From NCBI GenBank assembly GCA_023078685.1, contig JALGAS010000001.1:4464001-4528000 (forward strand): a stretch of 64,000 nt of DNA. The letters run 5' to 3'. Source of the DNA: Neopestalotiopsis rosae. Lineage: Eukaryota > Ascomycota > Sordariomycetes > Amphisphaeriales > Sporocadaceae. Both the position numbers and the translations under genes were made by a program. The notes beneath the pieces are model-generated. The model was not told where the DNA came from. It saw nothing but the letters and a program-made list of their open reading frames with translations, and made no database searches. Below, one piece after another: positions 42,157 to 55,171 of the stretch (its first letter is position 1; each line of letters starts with the position of its first letter).

Positions 42157-44078
42157 CTAGATGTACTTGGCCCTCTTTGCGACATATAGCGCCAGCAATG
42201 AAACTGTCACCATGGTGGCCACAATACCCCCAAAGGCATTGAGATTCTCGCTGCTGTCTGACTGCCAAGGTACTTGGACGTTCATACCAAAAAGACCAGT
42301 GATGACGTTCAGAGGTACAATAACAGAAGCCAAGAAGGTAATCTTGGCAAGACCCTCGTTTGTCTTGGTGCCTTGGGTAATGCTGTCAATAGTCAACTGG
42401 GCGAGGTAGTTGCTGTGCGCCCGCGACAGAATCTTCTCGAAGTGCGTCAGGTTGGTCATCATTGTGACCACATGGTCTTGGATGTCACCCAAGTACATGC
42501 CAATGTCCATCCTGGGCGTGACCCTGTAATTTTCGTTGCATCGCTTAGCAAATCCCTTCAGGACATCAGCCTTGCCACCCAGAATGCGCATGAGACCAAG
42601 TGTGTTCTTTCGAACAGCTCCGATCTTGCGAAGAAAAGTGTGCATGTCTTCGGCTCTAGCAATGAAAACCGAGTCTTCGATTGACTCGGTTTGAAGTTCG
42701 ATCCTGTGAATTGCAGGAGCAAAAGAATCAACGATGTTGTCGCTATACAAGTGTCTGTCAGATATTTTGTTTCCCCAACACAAATTCATGATAACAAAAC
42801 TTACATCAAGGCATAGCAGATCCAGTCGCTACTGAGTGAAAGATAATCCTTCAACATGGTGATTCTTCCGCGAACATTCTTTGCGTGCTCGTTGGGCTGG
42901 AAGCTGAAACTCAGCGTGCCTTCGCGGAAGACGATGGTGTAAATGTTGTATGGCTCGTAGTCGGGACCGTCCTCCTCCTGGATCACGGTGAAGGAACGGA
43001 AACAGGCAAAGTAGTACGACGGGAAGAGCTCAATCTTCTCCCGGGTTTCCTGCACCGTGATATCTTCAATTGTCAGAGGGTGAATGCCAAAGGCCTTGCA
43101 AATAGCCCGAACCTCATCCTCTGTGGGGTTGTTGATGTTTAACCACCAGACTCCATCTTGCTCATCTTCAGGGAACGAAAACAGTCCGCGCACGGATTCA
43201 CCCGGCAGGACAAGACCTCCAAAGGACGAAGCATGAATAGTTGACTCCCAAGTTGACGAGAAGAAGCTGAAACGGTTGGGATCGTAATGCTCTCGTACTG
43301 GAGGAGCCTGAGAAGCCCCCGATGACATCACGACCTCGTCCTTTTCGTCGTCGACGAGTGAGTCCGGAACCGGAGGGTTCACAAAATCGCCATCGACGGT
43401 AATCATTGGTGAGGCGCTGGGAATAGTTGGGTCTGGCTGCAGATTAGGGAATACCCGAACGGCTCCATCGGTGTCGTCGTCCCGCTCAATCTCGTCGGAC
43501 GCAATGAAGTTCTCGAGATAATCAAAGTCGATGTACAGCTCATCCCGCCGATGCTCATCCTGCATGGGAAAACAAACGTCGTCCTCGGCCGATTTGTTCG
43601 AATTCAAACTGGCTCTGTCATTCTCAACAGTCATGGGCCTGCTGCGACCAGACCTGTGGGTGCGATCACTACGGCGGCTGGCAGTCGACAAGGTTCTCTG
43701 CAACTTATCGCCATCGCCCTTATCCCGCTCCGAGGACATGGAATAAAGGCGCTCACGACGGCGCGCCTCGGCGAAGGCCTTGACAGAGTTGGGAGGGGAC
43801 AGTGATCGATTTGTTTCCACAGTGGGACGGCGGATGCGAGGGATTGTGGGGGACAAATCACCGCCATCTTCGTCGATAATAGCTTCTTCAAAATCGCGAA
43901 CCCGAATATCCGAAGGCGACACAGGCAGGTCATTCCTAGATCCATAAAGTGTGTCGACAGTGCCTCGCCGGGGCCTCTCTAGTCGTTGAATCGATGAAAC
44001 CTGGTGACGGTGGTCATCCAACTCGGGGACCGGAGTGTCATAGCCTCCGCGGACGGAAACTTCTTCGTGGTCAGACAT
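42157..44078 (-). CDS. CorA-family Mg2+ transporter (Alr1/Mnr2 type)
   Basis: Two exons: 44078-42805 and 42742-42157. The intron is 42804-42743 (62 nt, GTAAGT donor, TATAG acceptor); product 619 residues. The long Ser/Arg/Asp-rich N-terminus (about 220 residues) is cytosolic and typical of fungal Alr/Mnr2 proteins. The CorA core follows (PTEDEVRAICKAFGIHPLTI, then a long coiled helix). Two C-terminal membrane helices sit around G577-M578-N579, the selectivity motif (ITGLFGMNVQVPW and VATMVTVSLLALYVA). It forms pentameric Mg2+ channels. Plasma membrane (Alr1) versus vacuole (Mnr2) cannot be decided from sequence by eye. Confidence 0.93.
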
Positions 44079-46616
44079 TGTAGCAATTCAATGTCAAGAC
44101 TCCAAAATTTAAAGGCAGTTCTCTATCTCGCTAAACCGAAGATAGCCAAAAAGCGAGGCGCAAGCAAGCGACAAGTCGGCGTTCAAGCAGGGAGATTCGT
44201 GGATTGGCACACGCTCGAAGGAGAAAGCTGCCGGAAAGGCCTTCCGCGATTCGTTCAAGGGAAGGCGTTCATGCTGGAGGTGCAGTCACCCAGTGTGCAT
44301 TCGTTTCGCTGCAGCAGGCGTGGGCAGCACGCCGACTGCTGAGTGGACTTGCTTGTAATCGCAAGCCAGGCTTTACACTTTGTACTCTGCAATGCCACAA
44401 GATTGGCAAAGAGGTCGTGATTCTGCGTTTGGGTGGTGGATTTGGTCTGTTGGTGTGGTCAAAATGGCCGGTGTCGAGGGCCAATTATGGGGGCTTGGTA
44501 TCGAGGCCGCTATAGACCCAGCAGAGTGGGCCGAGAAGCGGGCGGGAAAAGGAAAACTTGATGCTATCGAGGCCCGCCAACTTGATTACTGTGCCGGTTA
44601 CAGCGGTGTTGGCCGCGTGAGAGGTATTGTTTGGCTATGAAAAATAGCGCAATGCAAAGGAGGCCTCTGACCAGTCTGGTGGTTCCCGATAAAAGACGAT
44701 ATTTCGGCAGGGGTTGACCGTGTCGTGGTATTTGGTGTTTAGCGAACTTGCACGCGGCTCGTGATCAGACAGAAAAGGTTGGCGCTTTGGGAGTTGTTGT
44801 TCTGTGGTGGGAAATATATAGAAAGCGCGGTAGAACGGCCGGGCAGGATGCGAATGACGTTTGTCCCGGAAAAGGATGATGACTCGGAGTCCTCCAATGT
44901 TAGTAGGGTCGGAGTGCTGTGGTGGTGTATGCCGGCGGACAGTGGTTACAATTCCTGGGCGCGAATGTTATTGCGCAATAGTAGTTTGAGTTGAAGAATT
45001 CATGGGGCTGTACCAGAAATGAGGTTAGAATATTGGTTTCTGGACTGGTATGCACAGAAGTCTGGCGGGTTTTGTGGTGTTTCTAGGAAACGGAATTGTT
45101 TTTGGTTCGAACCCAAGGGAAAAGAAAGATTTTAGTCTAGAGTCCGGCCCTGGCCAGAAGTGTGGATCCGTCGAATTGGGAGAAAGGGAATTCAGCAGGA
45201 ATCCTAGCATGCATGTGCGCACGAGCCCTGTTCGTCAGTGGGTTTTATTTAGTGGTCAGTCAGTCAGGCAGGCAAGCAGGCAGTTCAGGTCCTTCTGGCT
45301 CGTCTCATCTTGGTCTGGGTCTCTGGCTGCTGGCTGGTCCCTTGTCTGCAAGTCAAAAAAAGCAGATGCAAGCATCCCTTCTTTTTTTCCTTATTTGATC
45401 GATCCCTGCCTTTTACGCCACAGAAACAGAATTTGACCTGCCGTTTGCTAGTCTGTGTTTGTTGACTTCCGGATTGTCGGTAATCGGTCTCATCCTGAAA
45501 GGGAGTGCAGCACATAACCAACTTTTGTGATTGGCTGTTTGCCCTCTTGGGCTGAACCTCTGGATCTCTGGGTTCCCGAGACATGGATGTCGATGAGCAA
45601 CACGAGTGTGTGCGATCCCGCTGTACCCTGATGGAAAGAGAACCTTCTCACCCTACGAATTGAGATTGTTGGCTGCGCGACGTGAGCTAAGTGCCGAGCA
45701 TCCATGCCTCTCGGAGAGTCCAGCCAAGACAGCACCCTCTTTCGGTGCACCCGGCGTGAGAATCATGGATCTAAATTGTAAACCTTGGAAGTTTCCGCCA
45801 ACGGCTTGTGCTGACAGCTGCATGTGCTCGACCTGGCCTGGATATTACGGCTTTGTTGTCGCACGCCTCGACTTTGTCTAACCTAGCTTCTCAATGACAA
45901 GCCAGCCAGAATATATAATCTAATGAGCCCAGCTATGACTGTATACAAGATTTGACGGTACTCCTTTCACGCGGCACAAGATACTGTAATCTCAAGTGCT
46001 GGGCAGTCATCTCTGGGGGTATCCATATTATGCTTTTTACTTTACCGGGTGTCAATAGTGTTGAAGCCCAATGTGAAATATAAGGGGAAAGAGAAAAGGA
46101 AACAAAAGTTCAGCGCCTTTGGGGTCTTTCAATTGATCATTCGTTGCTCCGTTATTCATGAACATTGACCAAGTTCATCGTTCCGAGGGTTTCTTCTCTT
46201 GGACATCGCACATGCGTCACTCATTTTATCACATTCAGACCTCGAGCCCAATTTCCTTGCATCGTACTTGTAGATTGGGTCGACCAGACCGCTGTGGAGG
46301 CGGATCGCGGGAACTGCAAAAACGCTTTCCCCCATCGAGCCTTCCAGCTAGCCTACCCCCCTCTTGGCCCCCCACTCTGGATCCCCATCCACTTGAGGCT
46401 GAGGCTGAAAGTACCACGTAGCCGTTAGAAGCACTGCAATGGGTACATTACCGACAGCTGTGGACACCATCCCCGAATTCGTGTTGCTTTCAGTATTGTA
46501 ATCAGCTCGCTGGCAACAGACTCCCCAAGACGATCGATCGAAGTAGACAAGCACCGCACACGATTACAAGACAATCATCACTCACTCGGACTTGTACCTC
46601 CAACTAATTGCACATC
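44079..46616. other. 2.5-kb divergent spacer between the CorA and SPC1 genes
   Basis: Many 70-130-residue overlapping frames, none with a domain I recognise. A GGTTCGAACCC word at 45107-45117 looks like a tRNA B box but has no matching A box. Probably two promoters plus non-coding sequence. Confidence 0.4.
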
Positions 46617-47093
46617 ATGGCCGAGCAATTGCTCGATCAAGTCCGGGACGTGGTCGACGGCCAGATTGTAAGCATTTTCTAGCGGCCAGCTCTTCTTGAG
46701 ATGCGCAGAACGTGTGAAAACCTCCAGCCACTAACAAGGTCTTGTTGCAGGATTTCGAAGGCCAGAAGCTTGCCGAGGTTCTTGCTACTGTTTTGTTGTC
46801 TGCGGTTGGCGTAAGTTGCAAACACCTGTAATCTGGCGACGTGTTAGACAGACCCATGTACTCACAATTCTTCCCAGGCCATTGCCTTTATCGTCGGCTT
46901 CTTCACGCAGAACATTGCGCTCGCACTCAAGATTGGCCTCGCCGGCACTGCCCTAACCTTCGTCGCCGTCGTCCCGCCTTGGCCTTTCTTCAACAAGCAC
47001 CCGGTCAAATGGTTGCCCATTGGCGGTGGAAGCGCTGCACCTCAAACACATCAAAACATAGTTATCGATGAGAAGTCATTCGCACGGAATTAA
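46617..47093 (+). CDS. SPC1: signal peptidase complex subunit 1 (SPC12)
   Basis: Three exons: 46617-46667, 46751-46810, 46878-47093; product 108 residues (family 90-110). All introns are phase 0. The N-terminus contains VRDVVDGQIDFEGQKLAE, the hallmark of SPC12/SPC1. Two membrane helices follow (VLATVLLSAVGAIAFIVGFF and IALALKIGLAGTALTFVAVV), then the conserved VPPWPFFNKHPVKWLP. It is a small non-catalytic ER-membrane subunit that helps the signal peptidase discriminate substrates. The short exons mean that no single open frame reveals it. Confidence 0.95.
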
Positions 47094-47402
47094 GAAGGAA
47101 CCGGGCAAGGAAGGATGTGCAGAGGCTCATTACAATTGAATGATGACTATTATGCATGAAGAGAGGCATCTGCTGGCCGCCGTCCGTCCCCCGGGCGGAG
47201 GGGCTACCAAATCTATGTGATATCGTGCCGTCCTATTTATCATATCTGTGAAAGCATTGAGGGGCTGTCGAGCGGATTCCGTCATCATCTTGTCTCAAAC
47301 CACCGTCGAATAAGGCAAATGTCCAAGTGGCAGCCTCCAAAAGCCCCAAAGCCTTGTATGGAATAATGAAGCATCCGTCATCCCAGGCAAGTGTTTCGCC
47401 AC
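47094..47402. terminator. 309-bp tail-to-tail 3' region of SPC1 and RBX1
   Basis: Both transcription units end into this segment, so overlapping 3' UTRs are likely. No other element is seen. Confidence 0.4.
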
Positions 47403-47887
<485 letters not shown>

Positions 47888-49910
47888 GTAAGAGTGAGAT
47901 CAGGTTCTTGTTCGGTCCTTTCTAGTCTTCGTATAATTCCGGCTCTACGCCTGTGCTTCTAGCGCTCAAAGTCGCTGAGCCGTCTGTCGTCTATGTCGTC
48001 GCGCAGATAATCGTCGTCCCCTATGGCGACTGTTGGTGGCTGTCCTCGAGCGCGTGATGTCAGAGAGTTGGTAGAAAGTGGGTTGTCCGTTCACAGGCCG
48101 TCGGGGATTGGACCGTTTGGTGATCGATGCTGGGTAAGAGAACGGGAGGAAGGGAAAATTGTCCGTGGCAATAAAAGAACAAAGTGTAGTCAAACTGACG
48201 ATGAATGACGCGAAGCCCTTTCTACCCCGGGTAGAAGACGTATGAGCTGCAACAAACGATGTGTGTCTTACAAACGAAGAGTTGCCTGCAAGGTTCTTGT
48301 CGTAAATTCGAGAGTTTGCACCCGGCTGCCTGAGTTGAGAGCTCACTTAGGTAAGGTAGGTAAGGTAGGCTTTGCACGAGAGCTGCACGGCGGGGGAGGG
48401 TAGCCTTGGGTCAAGTGCACTTGCCCCTCATTGCCTGGGGGTCCGCTGCCTGATTCGTGCTAGAAATGACTAAGTTGATCTAGCGGGCTGGCCGTTACTG
48501 CGGTACATCGAACTTACCTGTTTTTGCCTGTCTATGGACTGTCCTAGGTTACTGTGTATATACATCTTTCAAGAGTTCCGATCAGACTAATAACTGACTG
48601 CTGGGGCAACTCCGTGGTTGCCCGGCTGGCCCTGGGCCCCTCATGATATGATCGACCCTCACCTGATAGGACGATACTCGCCACAACCATCTTGTGCAGT
48701 TCCTTTCAGTAGAATTCGCTCGAGAAGATATATTTGTACCATGGCATTCGATTGTCAGAGCAACTTGGAAGGTTCAGATGTTAAACATGGTAATAATTGT
48801 TGTTGACAGCAATTCAGAGCGTTATTAGTTAACGTGCCCGTTCCATTACTCGTGCGTTCGGGAACTGTAGGATGGTGACATGAAAGCCCGGACATCAAGG
48901 CGGTCTTGTCTCGTAACAGTAGTTCCTAAATAGAACAAAGTCGTCATCCCAAATCAAAAAAGAGGCCCAAACACTTGTCAAATCCATGGCTGGCCCATCT
49001 TGGGCATCGGATAATTGGCCCGCCACTTGCGGCCCCCATTCCCTAACGCTTGCTTTTTGCCTTTTCTGCCCTTGTGAGGCGGACGCGGCAACTACAGAGT
49101 AGCAGGTTTGCAGGTACGTAGGTAGATAATCATCTTAACCTTTCAGCAGTGAACAAGAAGGCCCCCACTTAAAATGGGCACTTGCCATTCAGTGGCCACT
49201 TGACGTGTGTTTACCTGCAATTGAGTTCCCACAATACCCGAGTCACAATACCCAGACCTAGCTGAACACTGCTGGGACCTACCTCTGAACCTGAACCTTG
49301 GACCTGCGCAACGCAACGCAGAGGCAACGCAAGTAGTAACTACTCAGCGCAGCCCGACGCATCCCGCCCGTCGCTCTTCTTTTCCTTCTTCCAACTCCTT
49401 CGAGCTCCCAAAAGATCGAGAGTAGGTTGCGCTTTTCTCGACTTCAACTACTTGTCAACCCAAACAACGCAACTCACACACAAATATGACAAGACAGAGA
49501 TCACCATCAATACTCACTTCTTGTTTCGCCTCGTCCACACATATTATTACCACACAGCGACCGCCCACATAGCCCGCAGACTCTGCAAAAAGCAATCCAA
49601 TCTACAAGGTACGACCGCCTGTCACCACCTCCTTGTGTTGCGACGACACACACTGCCCCAACCTCGCATCAGTGTCTCGTCTACGTCCTAGTTCAGCGCC
49701 CCGCTCCAACTTGGCCCCTGGACTACTGACTGTCTTGCGACATCTGCTTGGCATCTCAACTTGCGCATTTGTCTGACGTTGAAAATAGACCTTCGACTCT
49801 AGCTTCCTTCCACTGGAGCTAGGTCGCTCTTCTCCTCTTTGACTCTTTGTCAATACAGCGATTTCCAATTCAACAAGCCGCAGTATACATGCTGCCACAT
49901 CAAAAACAAC
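47888..49910. other. 2-kb divergent spacer between RBX1 and the Edc1/PNRC-like gene
   Basis: A GGTAAGGTAG direct repeat (about 48351-48370) and GTACGTAGGTAGATA (near 49116) belong to the CTAGGTA-type words seen in other spacers. From about 49360 to 49910 the sequence is C/T/A-rich like a long 5' UTR, possibly with a leader intron. No coding gene is recognised. Confidence 0.4.
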
Positions 49911-51104
49911 ATGAATCAATCACCCCACCCAAAGAACTCGACTCGCCGTAGAGGCGCTCGCAATGGCACGCCCCAGAAGACGTATGCATCGGAGAATGAC
50001 GCCGCCAACTACCGTTATCCCCCCTCCGATAGCCCATACACTCCGCAGAAGCTACCAACAAGTGGTACTCCCTTGAGCCATCACCAACCCCAAGGAGTTC
50101 ATCCCTCAACCCAGAAGAAGCCTCGGAACCGGAATCCCTCGGCCAAGAAAACCAAAGACCATCAAGATCGCCACAGCCCGAACCAGCAGCAGGCTATCCC
50201 TCTCGCATTTGCTGGTGCATCCTTTCACGCATCGCCCGCACCAAACTCGCTGCCCATGCCGAGCTTTCTCGCGAGGGCCACTTCAGCTCCCGATTCGCCC
50301 AGCTTGAAGCTTCCTGGTCCAGGACCTAGTCAAGAACCATCTCCGCCAAACACTGATTCGGAGGAGAACAGCTCGCCGAGCCCACCAATGCCTGCAGCAG
50401 CAGTACGCAAAGACGAGTCACCACTCGAGTTCATCTTCAAGGCTGATCGAGCGGAGAAGGCTCGGGTTCGCCGTGCTAGCTCTGCAAATGCGGCCGCTGC
50501 CCTCCTTGGCAGTCCCTTCTCTCCTCCGCAGGTCCATGCTTCTCCGAGAGAGCCAGCTACGTTTCCCAAACTACAAGGAGTGGCGCAAGCGCGGCGCCCT
50601 CCGATTCCGCGAAACCTGTCTTCGGGAATTCCTTCTAGCGAGCTCGATGGAAACCCGGGCAAACCCCTTGGTCAGGCATTCTCAACTCCGTACTCGGAGC
50701 GCATCAAGGCAGCTCGCTCGAGAAACGCGTCCGGGCAAGCGACCCCTTCTGGATTTGGCCAAGAGACTCCAGACCGTAGTGAAGCTCTCAAGCGGGTTCT
50801 CGGCGTTGGTTCCCCTGCAAGTCATATTCAGCCACCATATGGGCATCCTCAGTCACCGTCCCACCGCGGAGCGCCGTCTGCCTTTCATCCTGGCATGTCT
50901 CCTGCCTCTGGATCAAACAGACCACACCCGAACGTATATAGCAAGGGACCACATCACCCTGCCCTTGGGCCTATTGATTTCAGCGCGAACCATCTTCGCG
51001 GAGGCCAGCCAAATCACGAAGCGCTCGCAATGGACAATCATGCGGACCAGGCTCTGAAGCTAGACGACCATTTGCGGCGAGTCTTGAAACTCGGCCCAAA
51101 CTAA
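49911..51104 (+). CDS. Edc1/PNRC-like decapping-activator candidate
   Basis: 397 residues from the ATG at 49911 (MNQSPHPKNS), almost entirely disordered and rich in Pro, Ser and Arg. Around residues 99-120 lies AFAGASFHASPAPNSLPMPSFL. This resembles the short linear motif of Edc1/Edc2 and PNRC proteins, in which a LPxPxF-type segment binds the Dcp1 EVH1 groove and the preceding residues activate Dcp2. A second conserved-looking stretch, SPLEFIFKADRAEKARVR, follows near residue 196. The N-terminus is basic (TRRRGARNG), fitting RNA binding. A role in stimulating mRNA decapping is inferred from this motif alone. No introns occur within the coding part. Confidence 0.7.
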   Translation: MNQSPHPKNSTRRRGARNGTPQKTYASENDAANYRYPPSDSPYTPQKLPTSGTPLSHHQPQGVHPSTQKKPRNRNPSAKKTKDHQDRHSPNQQQAIPLAFAGASFHASPAPNSLPMPSFLARATSAPDSPSLKLPGPGPSQEPSPPNTDSEENSSPSPPMPAAAVRKDESPLEFIFKADRAEKARVRRASSANAAAALLGSPFSPPQVHASPREPATFPKLQGVAQARRPPIPRNLSSGIPSSELDGNPGKPLGQAFSTPYSERIKAARSRNASGQATPSGFGQETPDRSEALKRVLGVGSPASHIQPPYGHPQSPSHRGAPSAFHPGMSPASGSNRPHPNVYSKGPHHPALGPIDFSANHLRGGQPNHEALAMDNHADQALKLDDHLRRVLKLGPN

Positions 51105-52999
51105 ACATCACGGCTTGAAGCTACGCAGCGCTCAAATCTCCTATTGGTGGTTTGGGTACGAGCTGTGTTCGCATGGTTTCCTGGGTTTGGCAAATTCATC
51201 ATTTGGCAACCACAAATATTATTCGGAAATCTTTCTATTCATTTGTCAATTGCTATTCACATGGAGTTGGAGGCGTTTATTTCATCACTGCCGGCTAGGG
51301 CCCGTTTCGATCCAGATGGGGTGTCGTCGTCAAAGTGTGATTTCGCCTGAGTCGACCCCTTTCCATTTTCACAAACCAGCACTTTGGCCTTGCATTTCTA
51401 TTTTTAGAGGACGGAGTTAGTCGAGCTACGAATCGCATGACTGGTCATCGGTTGTTATTTCGGACATATATGCTCGCTTCTCTACGAGATATTTCGGAAA
51501 CATTACTTTCGTGTTGACACGACTGCTCGATAATGTATAACAGCATGCATACGACTTTTTTGCCGTCACGTTGGCGGTGTTGTTCCCTATGGATATCACC
51601 TAGGTTGCGGCGTTTCAAGCAGATACCCCTATGCTGCGGGCTTTCGGTCTGTCATACAGGTGCCTGGTTGGATTCAACCTAGACCCGGCATTTTCGGTCA
51701 GGATTTCAAAGCTACATGGAACGTAGCAGTGCATCAGTGGTGTTAAGGCGATCTGAGGAGGACTCTTGAAGGATCTCGGACAGCAGGGTAGAGAAGAGAA
51801 ATGCGCTTGGTTCTGGGTACCAGGCCTGAATCAAGCCATCATTGGGTTTTGTTTCTACAAGATATTGATTGAAGCACAGCATGGCCGGAGTCAAATGAGC
51901 GATCGTCGATTCTGGGGAGATACTCAGCGAGTCCTCCAGTAGGAGGACATCTTGAAAAGACTTCAAGAAGAAAGGAGGAAAACAACAGAAAAATGACACA
52001 AAAAAACAACTTTTGATGGTATATCGAAGCGACTAGGTCAGGGTTTTGCTACGTATTATTTAGGCCTTTAGCGATCAATGGAAGCACCTGGGCCATTTAG
52101 GCCTGGTCTTATATGCCATCAAAGCCGAATTCTTTTTGCCATGGCAGCAAGTGTGTGAAGTGAGTGAGAACATGGTATACTATGGGCACGCGGCAACATA
52201 AGACAAGGTGTTCTCGAGACAGATCGCGAGCTTGGTTGATACAAGGAACACATAACTAGTACTTGTTGGCATTCAGCTCCATGAATAGGAAATTTCCGAC
52301 AAATACTGAGGGGTTTCGGACTCAACCAGGCCTACCGTGATATGGGCATTCAGGCCAGGTGAATGTGATTTCGTCAAATCTGGTCAGAAAGATCGACGAC
52401 ACCCTTCTAATATCAGCGACTCCGACAACAAAAACGGTGCATGCTTGGCACATACCTCACGAAGACTTGTGGCCAATACATGAGCCATTTTGTTAATGTG
52501 CGGCTGACTGAAGTCGATTAACCACGACTAGTATACCGATAATGGCTATTTTCCCAGATAGATCTTCGATCCAACCCCACGGTTTCGGAATCTCCCCCTC
52601 CTCAGAGCGGTAAGACTTGTCTCGTCGCAGGCTCGATCATCGCCTTAGGTGAGAAATTCTAAAGTCCATAATATTGAGGTCTCACAGGCGATGGAATTGC
52701 CGGCGAGTACGAAGCCGGCAATTTGTCACAAAACAGGGGTAGTGATGGAGACCCAATGGAGCTGTGCTGGCTGTGCTGACCAAATATCCCTTCTATAGGC
52801 TTAGTCTTCATGCAGGAGGATATGCAGGGCACACCTTACTCGTCACAATCTGATCAGATTCGGGAGCCAGCATTCGTCCAGCCTCATGCCGTGTGTTTAT
52901 ATATCTTTCCAGGTTACATCGTCTTTTTTCCTTCAATTTGTATAGTTCAGTTTGTCACTTACTATTCATTGACTATCGTAAACTGCCTACGTACTCAAG
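51105..52999. other. 1.9-kb spacer upstream of the P450 gene
   Basis: Contains the 3' UTR of the previous gene and the P450 promoter. A 95-codon minus-strand frame (51712-51999) and a P-loop-like peptide (52603-52653, plus) look like possible gene debris but cannot be assigned. Confidence 0.35.
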
Positions 53000-54704
53000 A
53001 TGGCTCTGTGGGACGTTGTAGTCCTAAGCGCCGTGCTTGGAGTCCTATATCGAGTCGTCCTCACTTACAACGAATGGCAACAGCTTCGTCACATTCCAGG
53101 CCCCTTTCTTGCCCGCTTCACCCGCTTCTGGCTGGTCAGGCACATTCTTGGAGGCGTCTATATTGATAAGCTGGTTGAACTACACGAGAAGTATGGTCCA
53201 GTCGTGGTCTTGGCCCCCGACTTTGTGTCCCTCAGCGACCCGGCCGAGATCAAGGCCATTGGCGGGGTCAGGTCGCCATGGGGCCGCTCCATGAACTACC
53301 AGGCTTTTCGCTTCTCTCCCGGCCCGGGCGGCGACTCGGTCCTGAGCATGCGCGACGACCGGCTGCACGCGCGCATGCGGGCCAAGCTCATGCCGGGCTA
53401 CGCCGGCAGGACGGTCGAGGGCGTGGAGCAGATGGTGGACAAGCACGTCGCGCAGCTCGTCGACATTGTCTCGACCCGCTACGTCACGACGCCCGGCGAG
53501 ACGTACCGGCCGTGCGACCTGTCGCTGCTGGCGCAGTACCTGACCATTGACGTCATCACCTCGTTTGCCTTTCAGGAGTCCTTTGCCTGCATGGAGCGCG
53601 ACGCCGATTTCCACGGCTACCTCGAGTCCGTCGGCAAGTCGGTAAAGTACCTCTTGTCCTTTAGCTGCTTCCCCGTGGCCGGGTACCTCATGGGCTTTGC
53701 GGCGCTCGACAACATCTTTCCCGAGGGCGGCTTCTTCCCCAAGGTCTTTGAGATGGCCCACCGCCAGGTCGGCAAGCGCTACGGCCAGGAGGAGCACGAG
53801 CTCCGCGAGCGCAACGACGTGCTGGGGACCTGGGTGGCCGCGGGCCTCAAGCCCAAGGAGCTCGAGAACGAGGTCGTGGGCCAGCTCGTCGCCGGCGGCG
53901 AGACCACGAGCACGGGCATCCGCGCCGCCCTGCTCTACCTCATGACGTCCCCGGGCGCCTACCTGGCGCTGCAGCGCGAGGTGGACGAGGCCCTGCGGCT
54001 CGGCCGCGTCACCACGACGCCCCCGGCCGAGGCCGAGGTCGCCCGCCTGCCGTACCTGCAGGCCGTGGTCAAGGAGACCCTCCGCCTGTTTACGCCGGCG
54101 GCCTTCTTCCCCAAGAGCAGCCCGAATGACCAGACCCTGTGTGGGTTCAAGATCCCCGCCAATGTCGCCGTGGAGCCGGCTTATAAGCCTGCTCTGCAGA
54201 ACAAGGTTGGTTTGATTTTCCACCGTTTTATCATACAAACACCTTTCACTCTCAGTCGCATTCGATTGTAGGGACAGTAGTGACTGACCTGGACGAAACT
54301 ATTTTAGGAAATCTATGGTCAAGATGCCGCCTTTTTCAGACCCGAACGTTGGATCGAGGCCGAAGGGGCCCAGTTGACGCTGATGGAAGAAACGAATCGA
54401 TTCGTGTAAGTTCCCCTCGAGGCTTTATCATATATCCCCCTCCCACATGACCTTGGCCCACAAACACAGAGAGAAAAACTCTAACGTGAATCGTTCCTCC
54501 AGATTTGGTGGTCCCAGCCGATGGGAGTGTCTGGGCAAAGGTTTGGCCTTTATGCAGATGCACAAGGTCCTCTTTGAAATGTTCCGCCACTTTGACCTGA
54601 GACTGGTGGACCCGGCCAACCCCTGGAAGGCGTCTGGCACTCGAATCTGGGTCATTGAGGATTTCTTTGCACAGATTACCAAGAGATCGCCCGTGAAGCC
54701 TTGA
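53000..54704 (+). CDS. cytochrome P450 (pisatin-demethylase-like group)
   Basis: Three exons: 53000-54205, 54308-54405, 54503-54704; introns 102 and 97 nt; product 501 residues. The N-terminal membrane anchor is WDVVVLSAVLGVLYRVVL, followed by the Pro-rich hinge HIPGPFLARF. The I-helix oxygen-binding motif is A298-G-G-E-T-T303, ExxR is E359-T-L-R362, and PERW is at 414-417. The heme loop is F436-GGPSRWE-C444-LGK, with Cys the thiolate ligand. The loop is one residue longer than F-x-x-G-x-R-x-C-x-G and has Pro in place of a conserved Gly. The C-terminus (FDLRLVDPANPWKASG) recalls pisatin-demethylase-like fungal P450s. Substrate unknown; it is an ER monooxygenase needing a reductase. No other biosynthetic gene is adjacent. 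Confidence 0.9.
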
Positions 54705-55171
54705 AAGCTGATCCCCCGCGCAGTGGAATGTGTACACTTCTGTTGTAGCTATTCTTGGGAGGCTCGTCAGCATGGTACTTTATGTGTGTAAATTGGATCA
54801 AAACTAGGTATATTTGTGGCATATAGTTTTCTAAGTCGGAGCTGGTTCCGGTTTCTGATTATTCCAGCATGAATCACATCTGACTTGTTAGGCAAAATTA
54901 TCCACCAGCTCACTTTTCAGTGTTCCACGAAGACTTATGTGCTAGGAGATGGTTCTTTCGTCGTTTAATAGCAGCATCAATATCCTGCGCCAACTGCCGT
55001 GACGACAACTCCATAAGCTTTGGTCGATTTTGGGTGCCTCAGGAAGCAGGTCGAAAAAGAACTAGTTGACAGTGAACCGCAATGCAAACGGCAGATCAGA
55101 CGAAAATGCAGGACGAGATAGGGAAGACTCATGGTTTCAAAAAAGAGCTCCTTTGTTAACCACAAGTCACA

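Noticed and set aside
45107..45117. GGTTCGAACCC B-box word
   Set aside because: No A box at a suitable distance and no cloverleaf.
53180..54238. 352-codon minus-strand open frame opposite the P450 exon
   Set aside because: Antisense artefact of strong GC bias; the plus strand carries all P450 motifs.
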